A DNA stretch of 64,000 nucleotides from Saccharina japonica (taxonomy: Eukaryota; Sar; Phaeophyceae; Laminariales; Laminariaceae). The stretch is from positions 234,530-298,529 of the forward strand of contig MEHQ01001235.1 of the NCBI GenBank assembly GCA_008828725.1. The letters are read 5' to 3'. Under the pieces are notes generated by a model, which did no database searches, was not told the origin of the DNA, and saw only the letters and a list, made by a program, of their open reading frames with translations. Positions 22,960 through 33,384 of this stretch are shown here, one piece after another. Position 1 is the first letter of the stretch. Each line of letters begins with the position of its first letter. The translations under genes were made by a program, and so were the position numbers.

Positions 22960-25870
22960 CCCAAAAAAAAAGAAACCCGTCTTTACCCACCCCCTCAAAA
23001 CGCTCCGTCTCGAAAGGGATGCGTGGTCAATGGTCAAATGACTAAGGCAAGCAACAAATGAGTACGCCCCCCCCCCCCTCAAAACCCGCGTTTTTTTCTT
23101 CTTATGTACAAGCCGTTTTCTGACCCGTTTTTTCATAAAAAGAGAGCCCAAAAGGCAAGCCCAACAACAACCAACCCCGAATAATGTACCGATTCACGAA
23201 AAAAACAACACGTTATACTTCCTGTCAATAAAACCCCGTCCGTCCAATAAGCCGCGCGTTTCCCCCCAATTTCTGAAAACAGAAACCCGTCTTTCCCCTC
23301 CCCTTCAACCCGCGCTTTTTTCTTCTTATGTATAAGCCGTTATCTGACTCGTTTTTTCCTAAAAAGAGAGCACAAAAGGCAAGCCCAACAACAACCAAGC
23401 CCTCATAATGTACTGATACACGAAAAAAACACGCCATACTTCATGTCAATAAAACCCCGTCCGTCCAATAAGCCGCGCGTTTTCCCCCAATTTCTGAAAA
23501 CAGAAACCCGTCTTTCCCCTCCCCTTCAACCCGCGCTTTTTTCTTCTTATGTATAAGCCGTTATCTGACTCGTTTTTTCCTAAAAAGAGAGCACAAAAGG
23601 CAAGCCCAACAACAACCAAGCCCTCATAATGTACTGATACACGAAAAAAACACGCCATACTTCATGTCAATAAAACCCCGTCCGTCCAATAAGCCGCGCG
23701 TTTCCCCCCAATTTCTGAAAACAGAAACCCGTCTTTCCCCTCCCCTTCAACCCGCGCTTTTTTCTTCTTATGTATAAGCCGTTATCTGACTCGTTTTTTC
23801 CTAAAAAGAGAGCACAAAAGGCAAGCCCAACAACAACCAAGCCCTCATAATGTACTGATACACGAAAAAAACACGCCATACTTCATGTCAATAAAACCCC
23901 GTCCGTCCAATAAGCCGCGCGTTTCCCCCCAATTTCTGAAAACAGAAACCCGTCTTTCCCCTCCCCTTCAACCCGCGCTTTTTTCTTCTTATGTATAAGC
24001 CGTTATCTGACTCGTTTTTTCCTAAAAAGAGAGCACAAAAGGCAAGCCCAACAACAACCAAGCCCTCATAATGTACTGATACACGAAAAAACACGCCATA
24101 CTTCATGTCAATAAAACCCCGTCCGTCCAATAAGCCGCGCGTTTTCCCCCAATTTCTGAAAACAGAAACCCGTCTTTCCCCTCCCCTTCAACCCGCGCTT
24201 TTATCTTCTTATGTATAAGCCGTTATCTGACTCGTTTTTTCCTAAAAAGAGAGCACAAAAGGCAAGCCCAACAACAACCAAGCCCTCATAATGTACTGAT
24301 ACACGAAAAAAACACGCCATACTTCATGTCAATAAAACCCCGTCCGTCCAATAAGCCGCGCGTTTCCCCCCAATTTCTGAAAACAGAAACCCGTCTTTCC
24401 CCTCCCCTTCAACCCGCGCTTTTTTCTTCTTATGTATAAGCCGTTATCTGACTCGTTTTTTCCTAAAAAGAGAGCACAAAAGGCAAGCCCAACAACAACC
24501 AAGCCCTCATAATGTACTGATACACGAAAAAAACACGCCATACTTCATGTCAATAAAACCCCGTCCGTCCAATAAGCCGCGCGTTTCCCCCCAATTTCTG
24601 AAAACAGAAACCCGTCTTTCCCCTCCCCTTCAACCCGCGCTTTTTTCTTCTTATGTATAAGCCGTTATCTGACTCGTTTTTTCCTAAAAAGAGAGCACAA
24701 AAGGCAAGCCCAACAACAACCAAGCCCTCATAATGTACTGATACACGAAAAAAACACGCCATACTTCCTGTTAAAACCCCGTCCGTCCAATAAGCCGCGC
24801 GTTTTCCCCCAATCTCTCACAAAACAAAACGTCTTTACCCACCCCCTCAAAACCCGCGCTTTTTTCTTCTCATGTATAAGCCGTTATCTGACTCGTTTTT
24901 TCCTAAAAAGAGAGCACAAAAGGCAAGCCCAACAACAACCAAGCCCTCATAATGTACCGATACACGAAAAAAACACGCCAGACTTCCTGTTAAAACCCCA
25001 TCCAATAAGCCGCGCGTTTCCCCCCAATTTCTCACAAAACAAAGCCCGTCTTTCTCACCCCCTCAGAACCCGCGCTTTTTTCTTCTTATGTATAAGCCGT
25101 TTTCTGACCCGTTTTTTCACAAAATGAGGCACAAAAGGCAAGGCCAACACCCAAGCCCTAATTATGTACTGCTTCACAAAAAAAAACACGCCATACTTCC
25201 TGTCAATAAAACCCCGTCCGTCCAATAAGCCGCGCGTTTTCCCCCAATTTCTCACAAAACAAAACGTCTTTACCCACCCCCTCAAAACCCGCGCTTTTTT
25301 CTTCTTATGTATAAGCCGTTTTCTGACTCGTTTTTCCACAAAATGAGGCACAAAAGGCAAGCCCAACAACCAACGCCGAATAATGTACCGATTCACGAAA
25401 AAAAGCACGCCCTACTTCCTGTCAAAACCCCGCACAATAAGCCGCGCGTTTCCCCCCAATTCAAAGAAAACCCCCCCGTATTTCCCACCCCCTCCAACCT
25501 TTCCTCCCTTAATAACTTCTTATAATAAGCCGTTTTCTGGCTCGTTTTTTCACAAAATGAAGCACAAGAGGCAAGACCAACAACCAACCTTGGATTATAT
25601 ACCGATTCACGAAAAAAACACGCCATACTTCCTGTCAAAACCCCGCACAATAAGCCGCGCGTTTTCCCCCAATTTCTAAAAAAAAACCCCGTATTTCCCA
25701 CCCCCTCCAACCTTTCCTCCCTTGATAACTTGTTAGATAATAAGCCGTTTTCTGACTCGTTTTTTTCACAAAACGAAGCACAAGAGGCAAGCCCAACAAC
25801 AACCAACCCTGAATAATATTATACCGATCCACGAAAAAAAAACGGTCAAAACCCCGTCGTCGTCGTCGTC
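22960..25870 (-). repeat. 221-bp satellite array, ~13 units
   Basis: Units repeat every 221 bp and are near-identical from about 23217 to 24770. Units toward both ends, especially 24770-25870, are diverged and 205-225 bp long. Each unit has CCGTCCGTCCAATAAGCCGC, a TTTTTTC(C/A)TAAAAAGAGAGC stretch and an ACGCCATACTTC(A/C)TGTCA stretch. A 70-codon minus frame recurs in every core unit only because the unit is homogenised. The array stops about 100 bp from a tRNA-Arg gene. Confidence 0.95.
23016..23077 (+). repeat. Dispersed motif next to poly-C, copy 1
   Basis: GGGATGCGTGGTCAATGGTC followed by AAATGACTAAGGCAAGCAAC, AAATGAGTACG and a C-run. Other copies are at 29052-29108 (reverse), 35878-35935 and 60549-60597. 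A weaker relative is at about 6331-6396. Confidence 0.85.
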
Positions 25871-25947
25871 GTCGAATAAGCCGTCCAATAAGCCGTTTTT
25901 GCTTGTTTCCCCACCGTTTCTGGCTCGTTTCTGGCTCGTTTTCGACG

Positions 25948-25966
25948 AAAAAAAAAAAGCGAAAAA
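25948..25966 (-). terminator. Pol III T-run terminator of tRNA-Arg copy 1
   Basis: Just past the tRNA 3' end the sense strand reads TTTTT, then CGC, then an 11-T run, as expected for RNA polymerase III termination. Confidence 0.8.
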
Positions 25967-25968
25967 GC

Positions 25969-26040
25969 GAGCCCGGCCGGACTCGAACCGACAATATCTG
26001 CCTTCGAAGGGCAGCGGCTTATCCATTAGCCTACGGGCCC
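25969..26040 (-). tRNA. tRNA-Arg (anticodon TCG), copy 1
   Basis: Reverse strand, 72 nt. The acceptor stem GGGCCCG pairs with CGGGCTC (one G-U). The anticodon arm is CTGCC-CTTCGAA-GGCAG with anticodon TCG, reading Arg CGA. The T arm is GTCGG-TTCGAGT-CCGGC, and the D arm carries TAGGCTAATGGATAAGCC. No intron; CCA is not encoded. T-runs follow the 3' end. Confidence 0.95.
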
Positions 26041-26063
26041 AATATGGTTAATCGGCTCATTTA

Positions 26064-26091
26064 TTGCCCTTCGAAGGAAGATTTTGTCGGT
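26064..26091 (+). repeat. Inverted partial copy of the tRNA-Arg anticodon/T region
   Basis: TTGCCCTTCGAAGGAAGATT followed by TTGTCGGT matches the tRNA's CTGCCCTTCGAAGGCAGATATTGTCGGT region with two substitutions, but on the opposite strand, 24 bp outside the tRNA 5' end. Only this half is present, so it is not a functional tRNA. Confidence 0.8.
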
Positions 26092-26099
26092 ATTTAAAT

Positions 26100-27340
26100 G
26101 GTAATCGATTTACGGCCATTTGAGTCCGGGCATTTAAAAAAAATGTAATGGCGGACTGCCGTTTTCCATTGTTTTATGCTGGGATGGGGCTTCACAAAGA
26201 GTAAGCCGCAGCCCTTCTAAACCATTACTGGTATATATAAACGCATTTTATTAACTATTAGTAGAATAGCGCGCTACTGGTAACGGTACAACTGCTGTTG
26301 TATACACTAAACAGAGAGAGCGAGAAAAGTACCCGGTCCTATACCGTATACTCGTATATATAGCTAGCCACAGAAAATACTGGGGGGTCGTCAAAGACTA
26401 ATAAGTCACACTTTTTTTGCCCTCCTTGCTCCCTTCTTAGTTTATTCGTAGCCGAAAAGTATGTGAACCAGTTGTATATTAACATATTTCTGCGGCTAAC
26501 GCCTCAACGCTAATAAATTAATGTAGAATGGAGTACTTGATCGAATGTGTGTTGTTGATTGGACTCGTTTCGCTCGCCAGCCGTCTTGCCAACTAAAAAA
26601 GCTGGGAGCTTGGAGTATATATATATATACCTGGTATACACGACAGCCCCTACTCGTACGTACGTCAGCAGTAGTAACAGCAGCTGTGATACACAACAGC
26701 AAGCAAGCACTGCTTGTGTGCGCACACCAGCAAGCAGCTGCAATGCTGCAGGATCACTATTCGTTCGTACATCATCAGCATATCAGCAGTTATTGCAGGT
26801 CACAACAGCAAGCACGCACTACTCGTATTATACGAGCACGCACTACTCGTACGAGCACGTACTTGTTGTTGTGTACTCGTACACAGCAAGTAGCACATCA
26901 GCAGAAGAAATACAGCATTTTGTTTTGTTCAACATTCCTATTTACTTGTGTGCCAGGTACGTATTATCCTGCGGGAAGGGGCAGTACAACACACCATCAC
27001 CACTACTCGAACGTACGAGTACAGCTACTGTAGTAGCAGCCACACATATGATATATACTTACATGTTAAATTTCAGTGGTTATGCAGTACACATTGCGAG
27101 TTACTCGTACACATACTGCGGCAGCAGCAGTACAGCACACCGTCACTGCTCGTACGTACAGCAACAACGATAAGTACGATAATACCAGTATGCCGTAGTT
27201 AGAGTACGTAGTTGCAACAAGCACTGGAGTACAGCATGTACGACACCACCCGTGCGTTCAACAGCAGCAGCAGCAGCACTGCACTTATTGTATATTATTG
27301 TATATTCCCAGTGCTTGTTCGACGAGTACCGGTGTATGTA
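26100..27340. other. No gene; ACTCGTACG/CAGCAG-rich DNA
   Basis: Low-complexity sequence with repeated CTCGTACG, CAGCAG and TATATATA words. A 204-codon plus frame (26559-27173) consists of Ser/Thr/Tyr low-complexity text. It is present identically in the second duplication copy, so conservation cannot be used as evidence. Confidence 0.5.
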
Positions 27341-27408
27341 TGTACAAGGGCTCCGCTTCGCGGGCGGCTGACGCCGCCCGCTACGCTCGCGCAAGGAAAG
27401 GGGTACAG
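27341..27408 (+). repeat. GC hairpin repeat, copy 1
   Basis: TGTACAAGGGCTCCGCTTCG then the 22-bp palindrome-like GCGGGCGGC-TGAC-GCCGCCCGC (27360-27381, perfect 9-bp stem), then TACGCTCGCGCAAGGAAAGG. Confidence 0.85.
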
Positions 27409-27639
27409 AAGAGGCCCCCATGATGTAGTGCAGGCACCGCGACTTGAAAATGCCAAGAGGTTCATGGTGCAGCAAAGAAACGGCGGACTTGACATGCATG
27501 CAAAACATGCTCGGGGTGCACAATAGCTCCATGCTCCAGGACGACAAAGCTGTACGTTCGAAAGAGAAAGCACAGCAACACGGCTCACGGCACGGCGCTG
27601 CGCTGTCTGCTGTGGGTGTGTGAGTTGTGCATGGGTGTA

Positions 27640-27870
27640 CAGAACTCACAGAAGTTCCGGGCAGGTACAAACACGTTGTACCGGTACCCCGGGTATTGTG
27701 AAACGGGGCGTACAGAACTTACAGAAGTTCTCGTACGGGTATGAAGGTCGTACAGAACTTACAGAAGTTCCGGGTACAGGGTATCAAACCCTTACAGAAC
27801 TCACAGAAGTTCTCTGTAGGGTATTCCCGGGTAAATACCCCGGGTATGGTTCTGTAGGTACCCTACAGAA
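27640..27870 (+). repeat. ACAGAACT(C/T)ACAGAAGTTC tandem array, short copy
   Basis: Five spaced copies of the 20-mer ACAGAACT(C/T)ACAGAAGTTC, separated by GGGTA-rich spacers such as CCGGGTACAGGGTAT and CCCGGGTAT. GAACT and AGTTC in each copy are inverse complements. A longer array of the same motif is at 35100-35565. Confidence 0.9.
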
Positions 27871-27882
27871 CATAACCTTGTA

Positions 27883-28059
27883 ATGTATGTATGTATGTAT
27901 GTATGTATGTATGTATGTATGTATGTATGTATGTATGTATGTATGTATGTATGTATGTATGATGTATGTATGTATGATGTATGTATGTATGTATGTATGT
28001 ATGTATGTATGTATGTATGTATGTATGTATGTATGTATGTATGTATGTATGTATGTATG

Positions 28060-28123
<64 letters not shown>

Positions 28124-28197
28124 TGTATGTATGTATGTATGTATGTATGTATGTATGTATGTATGTATGTATGTATGTATGTATGTATGTATGTATG
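27883..28197 (+). repeat. (TATG)n tetranucleotide microsatellite
   Basis: About 315 bp of TATG units with only a few interruptions (GATG shifts near 27960-27980, an ATAT near 28060 and 28090). All six frames read as periodic Met-Tyr-Val-Cys or Thr-Tyr-Ile-His text, not genes. Confidence 0.98.
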
Positions 28198-28199
28198 TG

Positions 28200-28626
28200 C
28201 ACATAAAGCATAACACATCTCCGCCGGCGTTCCTCTGTGTTTCCTGTGCCTTGCTCGATATAGGCGTGCCTGTGCTCCTCGCGGCCTGTGTGTGAGTTTC
28301 ATTGATAGCGCATGGTTCTGTGCTTGTTTATAATTTTCGGCATTATAACTCTTGTCGCGTATCATACGAGGCATGCACATGTATCGTGAGCTAAATTTTG
28401 AGTTGAACGGATGTTGGGGGGCATACGAGCGAGTCACGTGCTAAAACCTTTTTCGAGAGAGTGATTGGTGCACAGATCGGGTTTCACACATGCGCTGCGC
28501 TGTTCACGAAGTACAGGCGAGGACGAGGTCTCAGGGACAAGGCGCGCCTTCCGATTTCCCGGCGCCGGGTCGAGTGGCGAGGGGGGGGAATGCCGTGAAT
28601 GGCACAATGAAGAATACATGTTGTAC
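28200..28626. other. Unique spacer, no gene recognised
   Basis: Lies between the microsatellite and the 83-bp end copy. No motif or domain-bearing frame was seen. Confidence 0.4.
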
Positions 28627-28709
28627 TGACACAAGGGGAGGTTTCGCCGCGGCGGGCGTTTACGCGCATGGCCGTTATGGTTAAATATGTCGGTAAATCG
28701 AGATCATCA
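28627..28709 (+). repeat. 83-bp end fragment of the 0.71-kb duplicated sequence
   Basis: TGACACAAGGGGAGGTTTCG through GGTAAATCGAGATCATCA is the same as 35567-35649, in the same orientation. It is followed directly by an N. Confidence 0.9.
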
Positions 28710-28711
28710 AN

Positions 28712-29421
28712 GCGTCTCATTTTTAACGCATTTAGCCCTCCGTGAAATAGCAAAGGAGATACGATTGACCCCTCTGGAACGAACCAGAAAGTGAGTACTG
28801 AAAAATACAAAACGGACAACGCTGGAGTTAGGTCAACTTTGGCCTCAAAGACAGTATACATGTGAGCGAGCATCAGCAGGAGTAGTATCGTGCTGTACGC
28901 GTGTGCTATATATAGCTCCTCGCATTGAAAAGCGGGCTTTAAATTTGCCCTTCCCCGTCGAACCATTTGCCGATGCCAAAGTCGTCATTTAATGTCGCCA
29001 CGTTCGTGAAGGGGGGGGGAAAGGGAGGGAGGGAGGGAGGCGGTAGGGGTGGGGGCGTACTCATTTGTTGCTTGCCTTAGTCATTTGACCATTGACCACG
29101 CATCCCTTCCGAGAGGGAGGCAGTCGGGGGGGGAATAGGGGGGATAGGATTACGAGTTCGGAAAAAATCCCCCTCTCTCTGTCGCCATAACAGGCCGTCT
29201 CCAGCGTGTATCGTATATCTACATCGCATAACTTAAACATGTGTTTTTACCTTCAGAATATTATACTATTTACATTAATATGGGCGCGTTATATCCAAGT
29301 AGGGTGCCGCTACACCCCTTTTAGCAGTATTGTCGCATTGATGATCTCGATTTACCGACATATTTAACCATAACGGCCATGCGCGTAAACGCCCGCCGCG
29401 GCGAAACCTCCCCTTGTGTCA
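28712..29421 (-). repeat. 0.71-kb inverted copy of 35567-36275
   Basis: The reverse complement matches 35567-36275 throughout. It starts after an N at 28711. Its far end (CCTCCCCTTGTGTCA) runs straight into the satellite-derived duplication. Confidence 0.9.
29052..29108 (-). repeat. Dispersed motif next to poly-C, copy 2
   Basis: Reverse-orientation copy (GTACTCATTTGTTGCTTGCC, TTAGTCATTTGACCATTGAC), within the inverted 0.71-kb copy. Confidence 0.85.
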
Positions 29422-30356
29422 TTCTCACCCCCTCAGAACCCGCGCTTTTTTCTTCTTATGTTCTCACCCCCTCAGAACCCGCGCTTTTTTCTTCTTATGT
29501 ATAAGCCGTTTTCTGACCCGTTTTTTCACAAAATGAGGCACAAAAGGCAAGGCCAACACCCAAGCCCTAATTATGTACTGCTTCACAAAAAAAAACACGC
29601 CATACTTCCTGTCAATAAAACCCCGTCCGTCCAATAAGCCGCGCGTTTTCCCCCAATTTCTCACAAAACAAAACGTCTTTACCCACCCCCTCAAAACCCG
29701 CGCTTTTTTCTTCTTATGTATAAGCCGTTTTCTGACTCGTTTTTCCACAAAATGAGGCACAAAAGGCAAGCCCAACAACCAACGCCGAATAATGTACCGA
29801 TTCACGAAAAAAAGCACGCCCTACTTCCTGTCAAAACCCCGCACAATAAGCCGCGCGTTTCCCCCCAATTCAAAGAAAACCCCCCCGTATTTCCCACCCC
29901 CTCCAACCTTTCCTCCCTTAATAACTTCTTATAATAAGCCGTTTTCTGGCTCGTTTTTTCACAAAATGAAGCACAAGAGGCAAGACCAACAACCAACCTT
30001 GGATTATATACCGATTCACGAAAAAAACACGCCATACTTCCTGTCAAAACCCCGCACAATAAGCCGCGCGTTTTCCCCCAATTTCTAAAAAAANNCCCCG
30101 TATTTCCCACCCCCTCCAACCTTTCCTCCCTTGATAACTTGTTAGATAATAAGCCGTTTTCTGACTCGTTTTTTTCACAAAACGAAGCACAAGAGGCAAG
30201 CCCAACAACAACCAACCCTGAATAATATTATACCGATCCACGAAAAAAAAACGGTCAAAACCCCGTCGTCGTCGTCGTCGTCGAATAAGCCGTCCAATAA
30301 GCCGTTTTTGCTTGTTTCCCCACCGTTTCTGGCTCGTTTCTGGCTCGTTTTCGACG

Positions 30357-30375
30357 AAAAAAAAAAAGCGAAAAA
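30357..30375 (-). terminator. Pol III T-run terminator of tRNA-Arg copy 2
   Basis: Same T-runs as downstream of copy 1. Confidence 0.75.
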
Positions 30376-30377
30376 GC

Positions 30378-30449
30378 GAGCCCGGCCGGACTCGAACCGA
30401 CAATATCTGCCTTCGAAGGGCAGCGGCTTATCCATTAGCCTACGGGCCC
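30378..30449 (-). tRNA. tRNA-Arg (anticodon TCG), copy 2
   Basis: Sequence identical to copy 1, inside the duplicated segment, with the same stems and anticodon TCG and the same T-run downstream. Whether two genes exist in the genome depends on whether the duplication is real. Confidence 0.9.
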
Positions 30450-30472
30450 AATATGGTTAATCGGCTCATTTA

Positions 30473-30500
30473 TTGCCCTTCGAAGGAAGATTTTGTCGGT
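30473..30500 (+). repeat. Inverted partial tRNA-Arg copy, second instance
   Basis: Duplicate of 26064-26091, carried along with the 2.58-kb duplication. Confidence 0.8.
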
Positions 30501-31749
30501 ATTTAAATGGTAATCGATTTACGGCCATTTGAGTCCGGGCATTTAAAAAAAATGTAATGGCGGACTGCCGTTTTCCATTGTTTTATGCTGGGATGGGGCT
30601 TCACAAAGAGTAAGCCGCAGCCCTTCTAAACCATTACTGGTATATATAAACGCATTTTATTAACTATTAGTAGAATAGCGCGCTACTGGTAACGGTACAA
30701 CTGCTGTTGTATACACTAAACAGAGAGAGCGAGAAAAGTACCCGGTCCTATACCGTATACTCGTATATATAGCTAGCCACAGAAAATACTGGGGGGTCGT
30801 CAAAGACTAATAAGTCACACTTTTTTTGCCCTCCTTGCTCCCTTCTTAGTTTATTCGTAGCCGAAAAGTATGTGAACCAGTTGTATATTAACATATTTCT
30901 GCGGCTAACGCCTCAACGCTAATAAATTAATGTAGAATGGAGTACTTGATCGAATGTGTGTTGTTGATTGGACTCGTTTCGCTCGCCAGCCGTCTTGCCA
31001 ACTAAAAAAGCTGGGAGCTTGGAGTATATATATATATACCTGGTATACACGACAGCCCCTACTCGTACGTACGTCAGCAGTAGTAACAGCAGCTGTGATA
31101 CACAACAGCAAGCAAGCACTGCTTGTGTGCGCACACCAGCAAGCAGCTGCAATGCTGCAGGATCACTATTCGTTCGTACATCATCAGCATATCAGCAGTT
31201 ATTGCAGGTCACAACAGCAAGCACGCACTACTCGTATTATACGAGCACGCACTACTCGTACGAGCACGTACTTGTTGTTGTGTACTCGTACACAGCAAGT
31301 AGCACATCAGCAGAAGAAATACAGCATTTTGTTTTGTTCAACATTCCTATTTACTTGTGTGCCAGGTACGTATTATCCTGCGGGAAGGGGCAGTACAACA
31401 CACCATCACCACTACTCGAACGTACGAGTACAGCTACTGTAGTAGCAGCCACACATATGATATATACTTACATGTTAAATTTCAGTGGTTATGCAGTACA
31501 CATTGCGAGTTACTCGTACACATACTGCGGCAGCAGCAGTACAGCACACCGTCACTGCTCGTACGTACAGCAACAACGATAAGTACGATAATACCAGTAT
31601 GCCGTAGTTAGAGTACGTAGTTGCAACAAGCACTGGAGTACAGCATGTACGACACCACCCGTGCGTTCAACAGCAGCAGCAGCAGCACTGCACTTATTGT
31701 ATATTATTGTATATTCCCAGTGCTTGTTCGACGAGTACCGGTGTATGCA

Positions 31750-31817
31750 TGTACAAGGGCTCCGCTTCGCGGGCGGCTGACGCCGCCCGCTACGCTCGCG
31801 CAAGGAAAGGGGTACAG
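31750..31817 (+). repeat. GC hairpin repeat, copy 2
   Basis: Same as copy 1, with the perfect 9-bp GC stem. Confidence 0.85.
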
Positions 31818-32227
31818 AAGAGGCCCCCATGATGTAGTGCAGGCACCGCGACTTGAAAATGCCAAGAGGTTCATGGTGCAGCAAATAAACGGCGGACTTG
31901 ACATGCATGCAAAACATGCTCGGGGTGCACAATAGCTCCATGCTCCAGGACGACAAAGCTGTACGTTCGAAAGAGAAAGCACAGCAACACGGCTCACGGC
32001 ACGGCGCTGCGCTGTCTGCTGTGGGTGTGTGAGTTGTGCATTGTTTCGTGAGTATGTGTGGTAGTACAACAACACTATTAATATTACGAGTACGAAGTAT
32101 TTACTTTGTACGAGTATACCTGGTATACTTTATTGTATGAAAGAGAAAACGCACAACACCAGCACGGTCGCTAAGTTGTGAAGAATGCAAAACAAAAAAA
32201 TCCACAAAACTGAGAAAGACGTATGAT

Positions 32228-32352
32228 ACATACGTACTCGTACTCGTACTCGACTCGTACTCGACTCGTACTCGACTCGTACTCGTACTCGACTAGTTAT
32301 CGTACTCGACTCGTACTCGTACTCGTATTATACTCGAACTCGTATTCGTACT
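32228..32352 (+). repeat. ACTCGT hexanucleotide-type low-complexity tract
   Basis: Runs of TACTCG and CGACTCGTACTCG with irregular spacing. Confidence 0.85.
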
Positions 32353-32499
32353 CGAACAAAAACGGCAAGCAACAACAGCAGTAACAGCAGTAGCACTTCG
32401 AATTACATACGCACTCGTACTCGTATCGTGATCGCGCCGCTCAAAAAACAAAAAAGTTAAAACGACTGCTGTCGCGTTCTGCCACCCTCGACGCTTCCA

Positions 32500-32984
32500 G
32501 CCACCCCGCGATCACCTCGCCATCGATTCGGCCCGGGTCGAGCTTTACTACCTCTCTGCCCCAGTGAGCCCCGTGGCCCGCATCGCGTGAAGCCCGGTGC
32601 TCACCGTGGCCCTCGTTCGCCCGCTCGAGCATGATGGTGTTCAAACCGCCTTGCTGTCACTCTCTGATTAAAAAAATTGGTGTGTGTTCCGAAAAATAAG
32701 CACCGCTCGAATGTTCTTTTACGATAATAAACGACCTTTATAATTATGACATACTGGATTGATACAGCAAGCAGCAACGCAGACAAATACCCTTCATGCT
32801 TCCCTCGTGTCTCGATCGGACACGCCACGCCTAGCCACGAAAAAGGCGACCGCGCTCCTTCCGTCCCCCCCTCTACTGGCCAGCGCCCTCCCATAGCGGC
32901 GATGGTGCCGGGCTCGCCCGCGCTGCCGCACTCTCTGGGCACCCGCACGAACCCAAAACTGAAAGAGGAAGAAGCCTCTCGCAA
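32500..32984 (-). CDS. Two-exon unknown sequence, copy 1
   Basis: Probable exon A 32984-32791 encodes FGFVRVPRECGSAGEPG, MGGRWPVEGGTEGARSP and IETRGKHEG in one open frame. Probable exon B, about 32655-32500, encodes LERANEGHGEHRASR then GHGAHWGREVVKLDPGRIDG and EVIAG. The interval between them is AT-rich with T-run/AG acceptor-like sequence (TTTTTTTAATCAG). I do not recognise the family. Both parts recur in the same order at 33945-34417, about 1.45 kb away. Start and stop are uncertain, so it may be a fragment of a larger gene or a repeat. Confidence 0.4.
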
Positions 32985-33111
32985 CTAAAGTATATAATAC
33001 CGGAACAAAGAGAGGAAGGAGCAAGTAATGAAAGGAGGCGATGTTCGAAGTGGGAGCTCTGAGAGGCGAGGGATAGGGTGCTGGCGGAGACATTATAAGT
33101 TATGGTCTAGA

Positions 33112-33172
33112 TGTACAAGGGCTCCGCTGCGCGGGCGGCTAACGCCGCCCGCTACGCTCGCGGAAGGAATAA
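33112..33172 (+). repeat. GC hairpin repeat, copy 3
   Basis: GTACAAGGGCTCCGCTGCGC, then a GCGGGCGGC-TAAC-GCCGCCCGC hairpin and TACGCTCGCGGAAGGAA. The stem is intact, with one change in the loop. Confidence 0.85.
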
Positions 33173-33328
33173 TAGAACCAAATGTGAAAAGGGTAAAAGA
33201 GGAGCATATATTATTGTAGCTGCAACTGGCGACTTGATAATGCCAAGAGCTCCATATGCATGACGGCAAATACAGGACAAAAACGATAGTGATGAACAAC
33301 ACGAAAAAATATCGCTAAAAGAAAGCAA

Positions 33329-33384
33329 AGCTTCGCTCCGAGGGCGGTTGACGCCGCACGCTACGCTCGCGCAAGGAAAGGGGC
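33329..33384 (+). repeat. GC hairpin repeat, copy 4 (diverged)
   Basis: GCTTCGCTCCGAGGGCGGTT, GACGCCGCACGCTACGCTCG, then CGCAAGGAAAGG. The stem has mismatches relative to the other copies. Confidence 0.75.

Larger units (their letters stand above)
25053..27632 (+). repeat. 2.58-kb direct duplication, copy 1
   Basis: Matches 29462-32041 at a constant offset of 4409 bp almost base for base. Visible differences are few: TATGTATGT versus TATGCATGT near 27346, AAAGAAACGG versus AAATAAACGG near 27476, and two Ns in copy 2. It includes the degenerate end of the 221-bp satellite, the tRNA-Arg gene, ACTCGTACG-rich DNA and one GC hairpin. Confidence 0.95.
29462..32041 (+). repeat. 2.58-kb direct duplication, copy 2
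   Basis: Second copy of 25053-27632. The first 38 bp (TCTCACCCCCTCAGAACCCG...) are preceded by one extra tandem repeat of themselves at 29423-29461. Carries NN at 30094-30095. Confidence 0.95.

Noticed and set aside
23225..24762. Recurring 70-codon minus-strand ORF (MACFFRVSVHYEGL...)
   Set aside because: It repeats because the 221-bp unit is homogenised. The period is not a multiple of three, there are no start or splice contexts, and the frame breaks in every diverged unit.
26559..27173. 204-codon plus frame, also present at 30968-31582
   Set aside because: Low-complexity Ser/Thr/Tyr text from CTCGTACG and CAGCAG words. The second copy is part of a recent duplication, so it gives no evidence of selection.
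27784..28437. Long frames of Thr-Tyr-Ile-His or Met-Tyr-Val-Cys
   Set aside because: Pure translation of the (TATG)n microsatellite; the same holds at 34550-35176.
28484..28966. 160-codon minus frame crossing the N at 28711
   Set aside because: It joins the inverted 0.71-kb copy to unrelated sequence across an assembly N. Only the first 85 residues correspond to a repeated frame.
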